Assembly (NCBI GenBank): GCA_963709525.1
Contig: CAVPXB010000028.1
Location: forward strand, 8,983 to 72,982
Direction of reading: 5' to 3'
DNA: 64,000 nucleotides
Source: CAIWHR01 sp963709525
GTDB taxonomy: Bacteria > Pseudomonadota > Gammaproteobacteria > Burkholderiales > Casimicrobiaceae
A program made the position numbers and the translations under genes. The notes beneath the pieces are model-generated. The model saw only the letters and a program-made list of their open reading frames with translations. It was not told the origin of the DNA and made no database searches. The first letter of the stretch is position 1, and each line of letters begins with the position of its first letter. Of the stretch, positions 7,828 through 20,117 are shown one piece after another.

Positions 7828-10160
7828 ATGCTCAATATCGAAATCGACGGCAAGCGGGTCTCCGTGGAGCACGGCAGCACGGTCATGGAGGCCGCGCACC
7901 AGCTCGGCATCTACGTGCCGCATTTCTGCTATCACAAGAAGCTGTCGATCGCCGCCAACTGCCGGATGTGCCTGGTACAGGTCGAGAAGGCGCCCAAGCC
8001 GCTGCCCGCCTGCGCCACACCCGTCACCGACGGCATGAAGGTCTGGACGCGCTCCGAGCAGGCGGTGAAGGCGCAGCAGGGGGTGATGGAGTTCCTGCTG
8101 ATCAACCACCCGCTCGACTGCCCGATCTGCGACCAGGGCGGCGAGTGCCAGCTGCAGGATCTCGCCGTCGGCTACGGCGGGTCCGCATCGCGCTACCAGG
8201 AAGCCAAGCGCGTCGTGCTGCACAAGGACATCGGTCCGCTGGTGTCGGCCGAGGAGATGAGCCGCTGCATCCAGTGCACGCGCTGCGTGCGCTTCGGCCA
8301 GGAGATCGCCGGCACGATGGAGCTGGGCATGATCGGCCGCGGCGAGCATTCGGAGATCGTCGCCTTCGTCGGCCGCAGCGTCGACTCCGAGCTCTCGGGC
8401 AACATGATCGACCTCTGCCCGGTGGGCGCGCTGACGTCGAGGCCGTTCCGCTATTCGGCGCGCACCTGGGAACTGTCGCGGCGCAAGTCGATCGCGCCCC
8501 ATGATTCGCTCGGCAGCAACCTCGTCGTCCAGGTCAAGGGCGATCGCGTGCTGCGCGTGCTGCCGCTCGAGAACGAGGCGGTGAACGAGTGCTGGATCTC
8601 GGACAAGGACCGCTTTTCCTACGAGGCGCTGAACGGACCGGAGCGGCTGGCCGCACCGATGATCAAGCAGGGCGGAGTCTGGAAAACCGTCGATTGGCAG
8701 ACCGCGCTCGAATTCGTGGCACGCCGGCTCGCGGACGTCACCAGGAAGCACGGCGGCGCTGCGCTGGGCACGCTCGTGTCGGCGCACTCGACGCTCGAAG
8801 AAATGGCGCTGGCGGCACGGTTCACGCGCGCGCTCGGCTCCGACAACATCGACTTCCGGCTGCGGCAAACCGACTTTCGCGGCGACGGGCAGGGCGGCGG
8901 CATTCCCTGGCTCGGAATGCCCGTGGCCGAATTGAGCGCTCTGGACCGGGTGCTGGTCGTCGGCAGTTTCCTGCGCAAGGACCATCCCTTGCTCGCACAG
9001 CGACTGCGGCAGGCTGCGCGCAAGGGCGCGCAGATCTGCGTTGTTCATTCGGTCGCCGATGATTCGCTGGTCGCCCTCCGCCACTCGCTGGTCGCGGCGC
9101 CATCGCTGATGCCGCTGGCGCTGGCAAAGATCGTCGTTGCCGCCGCCCGTGGCGCGGGCCAACCGGTTCCACCGCCCTTGGCCGGCATCGAAGCCGGCGC
9201 GGCCGCGGAGGCCATCGCTGCCAGCCTCGTGTCGTCGGGGCAGCGCAGGGCCATCTTCCTCGGCAACCTCGCGCTGCAGCACGGCGAAGCTTCGCAACTC
9301 CTGGCGCTCGCGCAGGAACTCGCCCGCATCACCGGCGCGACGCTCGGCTGTTTCATGGAAGCCGCCAACAGCGTAGGCGGCCACGCGGTCGCTGCGCTGC
9401 CACAGGCCGGGGGGCGGAACGCGCAGGCGATGGCCGACATCCGCGCCAGGGCTATCTGTTGCTGGGGGTCGAGCCCGAATTCGATTGCGCCAATCCGGTC
9501 GCGGCGCGCGCTGCGCTCGATCATGCCGAATTCGTCGTCGTGATGTCGCCCTTCGCCCACGGCCAGCATTACGCCGACGCGTTGCTGCCGGTGAGCCCGT
9601 TCACCGAGACCGCCGGATCCTTCGTCAATTGCGAAGGGCGGCTGCAGTCGTTCAACGGCGTGGTCAAGCCGCTCGGCGAAACGCGTCCGGCGTGGAAAGT
9701 GCTGCGCGCGCTGGGCTCGCTGCTCGCGCTCCCGGATTTCGGTTTCGATTCGATCGAGGAGCTTCGCGCCGCGCTGTTGCCGAGCGCCGACGCGATTCGC
9801 GCACGACTTTCCAATGTCGCCCGCGTCGCGTTGGAAGCACCCTCGAACATCGCGTCCGGCATCGAGCGCGTGGCCGACGTGCCGATACACTTCGCCGATC
9901 CGCTGGTCCGGCGCGCGCCGTCGCTGCAGCGGACCGTGGATGCAATGCCGCCGCGGGCGCGGATGAACGCGGCCACCCTGCAGCGACTCGGCGTCATCGA
10001 AGGCGCGCAGGTGAAGATCCGCCAGGGCACCGGCGAGGCGATGCTGACGGCGGTCCGCGACGAAGCGGTGGCGGCGGGTGTCGTGCGCATCGCCGCCGCG
10101 CACGCGTCGACCTGCGGGCTCGCGGGCCTGTCCGGGCCCATCGGCGTGGAACGGGCATGA
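7828..10160 (+). CDS. nuoG: NADH-quinone oxidoreductase subunit G (75 kDa; one frameshift)
   Basis: Iron-sulfur subunit relaying electrons from NuoF towards NuoB. An N-terminal ferredoxin domain (about residues 1-80) has NCRMCLVQ for [2Fe-2S] N1b. It is followed by HPLDCPICDQGGECQLQD (cluster N5 with His ligand), CIQCTRCVRFGQE and a molybdopterin-oxidoreductase-like domain. The frame breaks near 9447, where a missing C turns RAQGYLLLGVEPEF into a wrong frame. The remainder continues in the next frame to VERA at 10160. Corrected length is about 776 residues, normal for the family. Confidence 0.95.
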
Positions 10161-10162
10161 AA

Positions 10163-10240
10163 CGACCCCCACGCTCACTAAGTTCGCTGCCCCCTAAGGG
10201 GGCGCAGTCAGCACCCTTCGGGCGGCCGGGCGGGTGCTGA
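10163..10240 (+). repeat. GC-rich intergenic repeat, nuoG-nuoH
   Basis: Directly follows the nuoG stop with ACCCCCACGCTCACTAAGTTCG, then the dyad GCCCCCTAAGGGGGC and a GGGCGGCCGGGCGGG tail. It is related to the repeat after nuoD and to a repeat family common in Burkholderiales. It fills the gap up to the nuoH GTG start. The dyad could form an attenuating hairpin within the operon transcript. Confidence 0.7.
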
Positions 10241-10241
10241 C

Positions 10242-11302
10242 GTGAACGCACTGCTCGCTCCCATCGCCGACCTGTTCGGACCCGCGTGGCCGGTGATCTC
10301 CACGCTCGCCAAGATCGTCGTCGTCACGGTGCCGCTGATCCTGGGTGTCGCGTACATGACGTATGCCGAACGCAAGATCATCGGCTGGATGCAGGTCCGC
10401 ATCGGCCCCAACCGGGTCGGTCCGCTGGGTCTGCTGCAGCCGTTTGCCGACGTCTTCAAGCTGATCTTCAAGGAGATCGTCGTCCCGACCGGCGCGAACC
10501 GGCATCTCTTCTTCATCGCGCCGATGCTGGCGCTGGGGCCCGCGCTGGCCGCCTGGGCGGTGGTGCCGTTCGCCGACGGCCTGGTCGTGGCCGACATCAA
10601 CGCCGGACTGCTCTACGTGCTGGCGATGAGTTCGGTCGGCGTCTACGGGATCATCCTTGCCGGCTGGGCGTCCAACTCCAAGTACGCGTTCCTGGGCTGC
10701 CTGCGCTCGGCGGCGCAGATCGTGTCCTACGAAATCGCGATGGGGTTTGCGCTGGTGGGCGTGCTGATGTGCGCCAGCAGCCTCAACCTCTCCGACATCG
10801 TGCGCGGCCAGGAAGGCGGACTCGCCAACTGGTATTTCATCCGCTCTTCCCGCTCTTCGTCGTCTACTTCATTTCCGGCGTCGCCGAAACCAACCGCCAT
10901 CCCTTCGACGTGGCGGAGGGCGAGTCCGAGATCGTCGCCGGGTTCCACGTCGAGTACTCCGGCGTCACTTTCGCGCTGTTCTTCCTCGCCGAATACATGA
11001 ACATGATCCTGATCGCGGCGCTGACGTCGATCATGTTCCTGGGGGGCTGGCTGTCGCCGTGGCCGTTGCTCAACAGTTCGACGATCATGGGCGCAGCACC
11101 CTTCGGCGATGGTTTGCCGTGGCTGCTGGCCAAGATGGCGTTCGTGCTGCTGATCTTTCTCTGGATTCGGGCGACCTTTCCGCGCTACCGCTACGACCAG
11201 ATCATGCGCCTGGGCTGGAAGGTGTTCATTCCGGTCACGCTGGTGTGGATCGTGTTCGTCGCGACCATGATGCAGACGCGCTTTGCGCCATTGTTCCATT
11301 GA
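10242..11302 (+). CDS. nuoH: NADH-quinone oxidoreductase subunit H (one frameshift)
   Basis: Membrane subunit linking the quinone site to the proton-pumping arm. Eight or so transmembrane helices are recognisable. Conserved loops include YAERKIIGWMQVRIGPNRVGP, the quinone-chamber segment AETNRHPFDVAEGESEIVAGFHVEY, and WIRATFPRYRYDQIM near the C-terminus. The start is GTG at 10242 (MNALLAPIADLFG). One base is missing near 10843: ANWYFIPLFPLFVVYF reads across when a C is restored. Corrected length is about 353 residues. Confidence 0.95.
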
Positions 11303-11313
11303 GGATGACGACG

Positions 11314-11805
11314 ATGCTCGACCGCGTCAAGAATCTCCTCAATACCTGGCTGCTGCTCGAGTTGTTCCGGGGGTTGCGCCTCACCGGCAGGCACCTGTTC
11401 GCGCGCAAGATCACCGTCCAGTTTCCCGAGGAGAAGACTCCGCAGAGCCCGCGTTTCCGCGGCCTGCACGCGTTGCGGCGCTATCCCAACGGCGAGGAGC
11501 GTTGCATCGCCTGCAAGCTGTGCGAGGCCGTATGCCCGGCGCTCGCCATCACCATCGAATCCGAGCAGCGCGCCGACGGCAGCCGGCGCACGACCCGCTA
11601 CGACATCGATCTCACCAAGTGCATCTATTGCGGATTCTGCGAGGAAAGCTGTCCCGTCGACTCGATCGTCGAGACGCGAATCCTCGAATACCACGGCGAG
11701 AAGCGCGGCGATCTCTACTACACCAAGGAGATGCTGCTCGCGGTAGGCGACCGCTACGAAGAGCAGATCGCGAAGGACCGCGCGACCGACGCGCGGTTCC
11801 GCTAG
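11314..11805 (+). CDS. nuoI: NADH-quinone oxidoreductase subunit I (23 kDa, two [4Fe-4S])
   Basis: Peripheral-arm ferredoxin-like subunit holding clusters N6a and N6b. The two ligand motifs are CIACKLCEAVCPALAI and CIYCGFCEESCPVDSI. The N-terminal amphipathic part LLNTWLLLELFRGLRLTGRHLF docks to the membrane arm. I prefer the ATG at 11314 (163 residues), which has GAGG nine bases upstream; an ATG at 11305 is too close to that site. It starts 11 bp after nuoH. Confidence 0.97.
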   Translation: MLDRVKNLLNTWLLLELFRGLRLTGRHLFARKITVQFPEEKTPQSPRFRGLHALRRYPNGEERCIACKLCEAVCPALAITIESEQRADGSRRTTRYDIDLTKCIYCGFCEESCPVDSIVETRILEYHGEKRGDLYYTKEMLLAVGDRYEEQIAKDRATDARFR

Positions 11806-11821
11806 CGCTCCCGACGATCCC

Positions 11822-12425
11822 ATGAGCTTCCCGACATTTCTCTTCTACGCCTTCTCCGCGATCCTCGTGTTCGCGGCGCTGCGCGTGGTCACCGCGCGCA
11901 ACCCGGTTCACGCGGCGCTGTGGCTGGTGCTGGCCTTCTTCACCGCGGCGGAGCACTGGTTGATGCTGAATGCCGAGTTCCTCGCCATCGCGCTGGTGCT
12001 GGTCTACGTCGGCGCGGTGATGGTGCTGTTCCTGTTCGTGGTGATGATGCTCGACGTCAATTTCGACAATCTGCGTGACCAATTCAGGAGCTACATCCCG
12101 TTTGCGGTGGCCATTGGCGCTCTCGTTCTGATCGAGATGGCGCTGGTGCTCCTCGGCAGTGCGCTGCGTCCCGCTGCGGGCGGCGGCGGCGGGGGGGCTG
12201 GGGGAAGCAACACCCGGGCGCTGGGTCTGCTGCTCTACACCGACTACGTCTACGCGTTCGAGATCGCCGCGGTCGTGCTGCTCGTCGCCATCATCGCGGC
12301 GATAGCGCTTACGCCACCGGCAGCGACGGGCGACCAAATACCAGGACCCCGGCGAGCAGGTGAAGGTTCGGGCGCGGGACCGGCTGCGCATATTGAAGGT
12401 TCCCGCCGAGAAACGGGATCGTTGA
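11822..12425 (+). CDS. nuoJ: NADH-quinone oxidoreductase subunit J (one frameshift near the end)
   Basis: Membrane-arm subunit with five transmembrane helices. The N-terminus FYAFSAILVFAALRVV, the NPVHAALWLVLAFF segment and LAIALVLVYVGAVMVLFLFVVMM are typical; the last contains the family's pi-bulge helix. A glycine-rich stretch (GGGGGGAGG) lies near residue 125. Around 12312, after AIIAAIALT, the frame shifts by one. The restored frame reads ATKYQDPGEQVKVRARDRLRILKVPAEKRDR and stops at 12423-12425, which is the usual NuoJ end. The uncorrected frame would run on to 12469. Confidence 0.93.
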
Positions 12426-12500
12426 CGGGCGGCTTTCCGCGCATGGGCCGCGCCGGGAAACGGAACTGAAGCGGCGGGAACGGCAAGCAGGGAGATTTTC

Positions 12501-12821
12501 GTGACATTGGCAACCGCACCGACGCTGTCGCACTACCTCGTGCTCGGGGCGATCCTGTTCGCCATCGCGATGGCGGGAATCTTCCTCAACCGCAAGAACG
12601 TCATCATCCTGCTGATGGCGATCGAACTGATGCTGCTCGCCGTCAACATGAACTTCATCGCCTTCTCGTCGTTCATGGACGACATGGCGGGGCAGGTGTT
12701 CGTGTTCTTCATCCTGACCGTGGCGGCCGCCGAGTCGGCGATCGGGCTGGCGATACTGGTGCTGCTGTTCCGCAATGTGGGTTCGATCGACGTCGAGGAC
12801 CTGGACCGGCTGAAGGGCTGA
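12501..12821 (+). CDS. nuoK: NADH-quinone oxidoreductase subunit K
   Basis: Small membrane subunit related to MrpC, with three transmembrane helices. The 106-residue product contains GIFLNRKNVIILLMAIELMLLAVN, including the helix-2 glutamate conserved for proton translocation, and ends FFILTVAAAESAIGLAI...RNVGSID. The start is GTG at 12501 with GGGAG seven bases upstream. The gap from nuoJ is 75 bp. Confidence 0.97.
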   Translation: MTLATAPTLSHYLVLGAILFAIAMAGIFLNRKNVIILLMAIELMLLAVNMNFIAFSSFMDDMAGQVFVFFILTVAAAESAIGLAILVLLFRNVGSIDVEDLDRLKG

Positions 12822-12831
12822 GATCGACACC

Positions 12832-14868
<2,037 letters not shown>

Positions 14869-14897
14869 CCGCGGTCCGCCCTCCAGGAATCCAAGCC

Positions 14898-16368
14898 ATG
14901 CCGTATCTCTCCCTCGCCATCTGGATTCCGATCGCCGCCGGTTTCGCGGTGCTGGCCAACGGCCGCGACCGCGACGCCGGCACGGCGCGCTGGATCGCGC
15001 TGATCGGTGCGCTGGCGGGATTCCTGGTGACCTTGCCGCTGTGGGTCCACTTCGATCCCGGCACGTCCGACATGCAGTTCGTCGAGAGCGCGCGAGTGGA
15101 TTCCGCGCTTCGACGTGCGTTACCTGCTGGGGGTGGACGGCATCTCGATGCTGTTCGTGCTGCTGAACAGCCTGATGACGCTGCTGGTCGTCTGGGCGGG
15201 GTGGGAAGCGATCCAGAAGCGCGTGGCGCAGTACATGGCCGCATTCCTGATCATGTCGGGGCTCATCAACGGTTCCTTCGTGGCGCTCGACGGCGTTCTG
15301 TTCTACGTCTTTTTCGAGGCCTTGCTGATCCCGATGTACCTCATCATCGGCATCTGGGGCGGGCCGAACCGCGTCTACGCGGCGGTCAAGTTCTTCCTCT
15401 ACACGCTGCTCGGTTCGCTGCTGATGCTGGTGGCGCTGATCTACCTGTACCGGGTCTCGGAGTCGTTCTCCATCCTCGACTGGTACCACGTCCCGCTGTC
15501 GCTGAAGACGCAGCTGCTGCTCTTCGTCGCCTTCTTCCTGGCCTTCGCGGTCAAGGTGCCGATGTGGCCGGTGCACACCTGGCTGCCCGACGCGCACGTC
15601 GAGGCGCCGACCGGCGGCTCGGTGATCCTCGCCGCGATCACGCTGAAGATCGGCGCCTACGGCTTCGTCCGCTTCATCCTGCCGATCCTGCCCGACGCTT
15701 CGCGCTATCTCTCCGGCTTCGTCATCACGCTGTCGCTGATTGCCGTGGTCTACATCGGCTTCGTCGCGCTGGCGCAAGGCGACATGAAGAAGCTGATTGC
15801 CTACTCGTCGATTTCGCACATGGGCTTTGTCACCCTGGGTTTCTTCCTGTTCAGCCAGCTGGGGGCCGAGGGCGCGCTGGTGCAGATGATCTCGCACGGC
15901 TTCGTGTCGGCGGCGATGTTCCTGTGCGTGGGGGTGATGTACGACCGCATGCACAGCCGGGAGATCGCCGACTACGGCGGCGTCGTCAACACCATGCCGA
16001 AGTTCGCCGCGTTCATGGTGCTGTTCGCGATGGCCAACGCCGGGCTGCCGGCGACGTCGGGCTTCGTCGGCGAGTTCCTGGTGATCCTGGCGGCCGTGAA
16101 GGTCAATTTCTGGCTGGGCTTCCTCGCGGCGACGACGCTGATCCTCGGCGCTGCCTACACGCTGTGGATGTTGAAGCGCGTGATCTTCGGCGCCGTTTCC
16201 AACGACAACGTTCGCGGCCTCGTTGATCTGAATCGCCGCGAGTTCTGGTTGCTGGCCCTGCTCGCGGTGCTGGTGATCGCCCTGGGCGTCTATCCCAAGC
16301 CCTTCGTCGACGTGATGCACGCCTCCGTCGCCGACCTCATCGCCCACGTGGCCAAGAGCAAGCTCTAG
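14898..16368 (+). CDS. nuoM: NADH-quinone oxidoreductase subunit M (one frameshift)
   Basis: Antiporter-like proton-pumping subunit. The N-terminal part MPYLSLAIWIPIAAGFAVL is joined, after a missing base near 15087, to WIPRFDVRYLLGVDGISMLFVLLNS. Later come FYVFFEALLIPMYLIIGIWGG with the conserved glutamate, AVKVPMWPVHTWLPDAHVEAPTGGSV with the conserved lysine, and SSISHMGFVTLG. Corrected length is about 490 residues, normal for NuoM. Confidence 0.95.
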
Positions 16369-16382
16369 CGGCGCTGGACACC

Positions 16383-17825
16383 ATGACCTTCTCCCTGCTG
16401 CCCGTCCTTCCCGAAATCGTCCTGCTGGCCGCCGCCTGCGGCATCCTGCTGCTCGATCTGTTCCTGCCCCGGTCGCAGCGGCACTGGAGCTTCTGGCTCA
16501 CGCAGGCGACGCTGCTCTGCTGCGCGTGGATCACCGTGGCGACGGCGCAGCTGGATCCGGTGCATGCCTTCAACGGCCTGGTGATCGACGATATGCTGGC
16601 CGACTTCCTGGAGCTGATCGCGACCATTGCGGTGTCGCTGATGCTGTTCTATTCCCGCAGTTACCTCGCCGCGCGCGGCCTTTTCAGCGGCGAGACACTG
16701 GTGCTGACGCTGTTCGCCCTGCTGGGGATGATGGTGATGATCTCCGCCGGCAGCTTTCTCACCCTCTATCTTGGCCTCGAGCTCCTCGCGCTCTGCCTGT
16801 ATTCGATGGTGGCGATGCATCGCACGTCGAGCGCAGCGTCGGAAGCCGCGATGAAGTATTTCGTGCTCGGGGCGCTGGCGTCGGGGATGCTGCTCTACGG
16901 CATGTCGATGCTCTACGGCGCCACGGGTTCGCTCGACATCCACCGCATTGCGCGGGTGATCCTGTCGGGCCGGGGCAACGGTCCGATCCTGCTGTTCGGT
17001 CTCGTGTTCGTCGTGTCGGGCATCGCCTTCAAGCTGGGGGTCGTCCCCTACCACATGTGGGTGCCCGACGTGTATCACGGTGCGCCGACCTCGGTCACGC
17101 TGCTCATCGGCACGGCGCCCAAGCTCGCCGCGTTCGCGTTCACGCTGCGCCTGCTGGCGGTCGCGCTCGACGGGCTCGAATTCGACTGGCAGGGGATGCT
17201 GCTCGTGCTGTCGCTCTCGTCGATGATCCTGGGCAATCTCGTCGCCATCGCGCAGACGAACATCAAGCGCATGCTGGCGTATTCGACGATCGCCAACATG
17301 GGCTTCATGCTGCTGGGGTTCCTCGCCGCCAACCTCGCCGGCTACAGCGCGGCGATGTTCTACGTGATCGTCTACGTGCTGACGACGCTCGCTTCGTTCG
17401 GAATGGTGATGTTGCTGTCGCGCGAGGGCTTCGAGGCGGACCGGATCGAGGATTTCCGGGGTCTCAACCAGCGCTCGCCCTGGTGGGCCTTCATCATGCT
17501 GCTGGTGATGTTCTCGCTGGCGGGCGTGCCGCCGACGCTGGGTTTCTACGCCAAGTTCACGGTCATCGAGGCCGCCGTCAGCGCGGGTTTCATCTGGCTC
17601 GCCGTGGCGGCCGTGCTCGCATCGCTGGTGGGCGCGTTCTACTACCTGCGCATCGTCAAGGTGATGTATTTCGAGGACGCGGTCGACAGCTCGCCTCTGG
17701 TCGCACGCGGCGATGCGCGGGCGTTGCTCTCCGCCAACGGCCTCGCGCTGCTGGTGTTCGGCGTGCTGCCGCAACCGTTGATGGGACTCTGCGTCGTGGC
17801 GCTTGCCCAGTCGGGTTTCCTGTGA
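16383..17825 (+). CDS. nuoN: NADH-quinone oxidoreductase subunit N (antiporter-like)
   Basis: Third antiporter-like membrane subunit, between NuoM and NuoK in the assembled arm. The 480-residue product contains LTLYLGLELLALCLYSMVAMHR with the key glutamate, FKLGVVPYHMWVPDVYHGAPTSVTL with the lysine, and SVTLLIGTAPKLAAFAF. It is intact in one frame and is the last gene of the operon, 14 bp after nuoM. Confidence 0.97.
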   Translation: MTFSLLPVLPEIVLLAAACGILLLDLFLPRSQRHWSFWLTQATLLCCAWITVATAQLDPVHAFNGLVIDDMLADFLELIATIAVSLMLFYSRSYLAARGLFSGETLVLTLFALLGMMVMISAGSFLTLYLGLELLALCLYSMVAMHRTSSAASEAAMKYFVLGALASGMLLYGMSMLYGATGSLDIHRIARVILSGRGNGPILLFGLVFVVSGIAFKLGVVPYHMWVPDVYHGAPTSVTLLIGTAPKLAAFAFTLRLLAVALDGLEFDWQGMLLVLSLSSMILGNLVAIAQTNIKRMLAYSTIANMGFMLLGFLAANLAGYSAAMFYVIVYVLTTLASFGMVMLLSREGFEADRIEDFRGLNQRSPWWAFIMLLVMFSLAGVPPTLGFYAKFTVIEAAVSAGFIWLAVAAVLASLVGAFYYLRIVKVMYFEDAVDSSPLVARGDARALLSANGLALLVFGVLPQPLMGLCVVALAQSGFL

Positions 17826-17857
17826 CTGATTGAAGCGGCGGAATCCGCGGCGCGCGC

Positions 17858-17874
17858 CGCGCCTTCGAGGCGCG
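17858..17874 (+). terminator. Hairpin after nuoN
   Basis: A perfect 7-bp stem CGCGCCT-TCG-AGGCGCG follows nuoN by 32 bp. There is no T-run after it, so it may stabilise the nuo mRNA end as much as terminate it. The 102-bp nuoN-lutA gap holds this hairpin and the lutA promoter region. Confidence 0.4.
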
Positions 17875-17900
17875 TATCGGTTCCGGAAAGCGCCCATGGT

Positions 17901-17923
17901 AAAATTTTCCTTTGGAGGAGCGC
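17901..17923 (+). promoter_or_regulatory. -10-like box and Shine-Dalgarno of lutA
   Basis: TAAAAT at 17901-17906 is a good -10 hexamer but has no convincing -35. A strong Shine-Dalgarno, TGGAGGAG, follows a few bases before the ATG at 17928. If 17901-17906 is the real -10, transcription would start only about 10-15 bases before the ATG, giving a very short leader. Confidence 0.4.
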
Positions 17924-17927
17924 CCTC

Positions 17928-18668
17928 ATGCGTGTCGGCTTTTTCGTGACCTGCCTCGTCGACCTGATGCGGCCGTCGGTCGGATTCGCGGCGATCAAGC
18001 TCCTGGAGGCGGGGGGCGCCGAGGTCCATGTCCCGCCGTCGCAGACCTGCTGCGGGCAGCCTGCCTACAACTCCGGCGATCGCGAAGACGCCAAGGCGCT
18101 GGCGGAGAAGGTGCTGGCCGAGTTCGAGGGCTGCGATTACCTCGTGACGCCCTCGGGTTCGTGCGGGGGCATGATCCGCACGCACTACGGGGATCTTCTG
18201 GGCGACGATCCGGCGCTGGCGGCGAGGGCGCAGGCGCTGGCCGATCGCACCTATGAGCTCACCGATTTCCTGGTCCGGGTGCTGAAGATCGACAACGTGC
18301 CGGGCCGCTTCGACGGCACGGTCACCTACCACGACTCGTGTGCGGGCCTGCGCGAAATGAACGTGAAGACCCAGCCGCGCGAACTGCTCGCCAAAGTGCC
18401 GGGCTTGACGCTCAGGGAAATGGCGGAGTCCGAGACCTGCTGCGGTTTCGGCGGCACCTTTTCGATCAAGTACGGCGAGATCTCGGCCCGGCTGGCGGAC
18501 AAGAAGTGCGAGCACATCGCCGCCAATGGCGCCGGGACCGTGGTGATGGGGGACGTGGGCTGCCTGCTCAACATCGAGGGGCGAATGCGCCGGCGCGGCG
18601 ACGGCACGACGCGGTTCCTGCACGTCGCCGAAGTGCTGGCCGGCGAAGTGCCCTCCGGGCAGAAGTAG
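17928..18668 (+). CDS. lutA: Lactate utilisation protein A (CCG-domain Fe-S protein)
   Basis: Subunit of the LutABC (YkgEFG) L-lactate oxidation complex, which converts lactate to pyruvate and feeds respiratory electrons. The 246-residue product has two cysteine-rich CCG domains: TCLVDLM...TCCGQPAYNSG...GSCGGM in the first half, and YHDSCAGLRE...ETCCGFGGTF...GDVGCLLNI in the second. These are the expected Fe-S ligands. The start is backed by a strong GGAGG. It opens a four-gene run with lutB, an aminotransferase and lutC. Confidence 0.93.
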   Translation: MRVGFFVTCLVDLMRPSVGFAAIKLLEAGGAEVHVPPSQTCCGQPAYNSGDREDAKALAEKVLAEFEGCDYLVTPSGSCGGMIRTHYGDLLGDDPALAARAQALADRTYELTDFLVRVLKIDNVPGRFDGTVTYHDSCAGLREMNVKTQPRELLAKVPGLTLREMAESETCCGFGGTFSIKYGEISARLADKKCEHIAANGAGTVVMGDVGCLLNIEGRMRRRGDGTTRFLHVAEVLAGEVPSGQK

Positions 18669-18707
18669 CGGCAAGCGCGCGACGGCACACGATCGGAGCC
18701 TCTTTCG

Positions 18708-20117
18708 ATGCAAGTAACCTCGATGCACTTCAAGGAAACCGCGCACATCAAGATGAACGATGCGCGGTTGCAGGGCAACATCGCCCGGCTCAAGGGAAAG
18801 TTCGTCAGCGCGCGTCTGAATTCGCTCAGCGAGCTCGACGATTTCGAGGCGACGCGCGACGCGGGCAAGGCCATCCGCGATCGGGCGCTGGACGACCTCG
18901 ACGTGTGGCTGGAGATCTTCGAGAAGAACGCGACCGCCCGCGGCGCGACGGTGCTTTACGCCCAGAGCCACGCCGACGTGAACGCGCTGGTGCTCGAGAT
19001 CGCCGCGCGACACGCGGTGAAGAAGATCGTCAAGGTGAAGTCGATGGTCTCGGAGGAGTCGGCGCTCGATCACGCGATCGAGGGCGCGGGACTGAAGGTG
19101 GTCGAGACCGATCTCGGCGAATACATCCTGCAGATCAACGACTACGAGGCCCCGTCGCATATCGTGGGCCCGGTGCTGCACAAGAACAAGGACGAGATCG
19201 CCGACCTCTTCGCCCGGGTGCATGGCACGCCGCGCAAGGACGACGCGGAGGCGCTCTGCCTCGAGGCGCGGCACATGCTGCGGCAGCACTACCTGACGGC
19301 CGACATGTGCATCTCCGGCGGCAATTTCTTCGTCGCCGAAACCGGGTCGGTGGTTCTGGTCACCAACGAGGGCAACGCGACGCTGTCGACGACGCTGCCG
19401 AAGGTGCATGTGGCCATCTCCGGGATCGAGAAGATCGCGCCCACGCTCGAGGACGTGGCCACGCTGCTGCGCCTGCTGCCCCGGTCCGCCACAGGGCAGT
19501 CGCTGTCCAACTACCTCGACGTCCTGACCGGACCCAAGGGCGCCGGCGAGCATCACGGCGCCGAGCACATGTATTTCATCCTCATCGACAGCGGGCGCGT
19601 CGACATCCTCGGCAGCGAAGTGCGCGCTGCGCTGCGCTGCATCCGCTGCGGCGCCTGCATGAACCACTGCCCGGTCTACCAGAGCGTCGGCGGCCATTCC
19701 TATGGCTGGGTCTATGCCGGTCCCATCGGCTCGATCCTGACGCCGATGTACGTCGGCCTCGACAAGGCGCAGGACCTGCCGGCGGCGTCGACGCTGTGCA
19801 ACCACTGCGGATCGGTGTGCCCGGTGAAGATCCCGATTCCCGATCTGCTGCGCAAGCTGCGCGAAAAGGCGTACGCGACCGGGCTGCGACCGTGGTACGA
19901 GCGTGCGGGTCTGAAGGCATGGTCGTTCTTCGCGCGCCGACCGGCGCTCTATGCGCTGGCCACGCGCGTCGGCGTTCGGGTGATGAAATTCCTGGGGGGA
20001 CGCGAAGGGTGGTTCCATCGCCTGCCCATCGGCGCGGGGTGGACCGAGGGACGCGATCTGGCGGCGCCTCCGGGGAGGACGTTCCGCGAACTCTACCGCC
20101 AGCGGACTTCGCGATGA
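18708..20117 (+). CDS. lutB: Lactate utilisation protein B (Fe-S oxidoreductase)
   Basis: Central iron-sulfur subunit of LutABC. The 469-residue product has an N-terminal LUD domain (about residues 60-290, including GGNFFVAETGSVVLVTNEGN). A C-terminal ferredoxin-like region follows with CIRCGACMNHCPVY and CNHCGSVCPVKIPIPDLL, giving two [4Fe-4S] sites. It starts 39 bp after lutA; the codons for MQVTSMHFKETAH offer two ATG choices (18708 or 18723). The end overlaps the next gene by ATGA. Confidence 0.93.
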   Translation: MQVTSMHFKETAHIKMNDARLQGNIARLKGKFVSARLNSLSELDDFEATRDAGKAIRDRALDDLDVWLEIFEKNATARGATVLYAQSHADVNALVLEIAARHAVKKIVKVKSMVSEESALDHAIEGAGLKVVETDLGEYILQINDYEAPSHIVGPVLHKNKDEIADLFARVHGTPRKDDAEALCLEARHMLRQHYLTADMCISGGNFFVAETGSVVLVTNEGNATLSTTLPKVHVAISGIEKIAPTLEDVATLLRLLPRSATGQSLSNYLDVLTGPKGAGEHHGAEHMYFILIDSGRVDILGSEVRAALRCIRCGACMNHCPVYQSVGGHSYGWVYAGPIGSILTPMYVGLDKAQDLPAASTLCNHCGSVCPVKIPIPDLLRKLREKAYATGLRPWYERAGLKAWSFFARRPALYALATRVGVRVMKFLGGREGWFHRLPIGAGWTEGRDLAAPPGRTFRELYRQRTSR

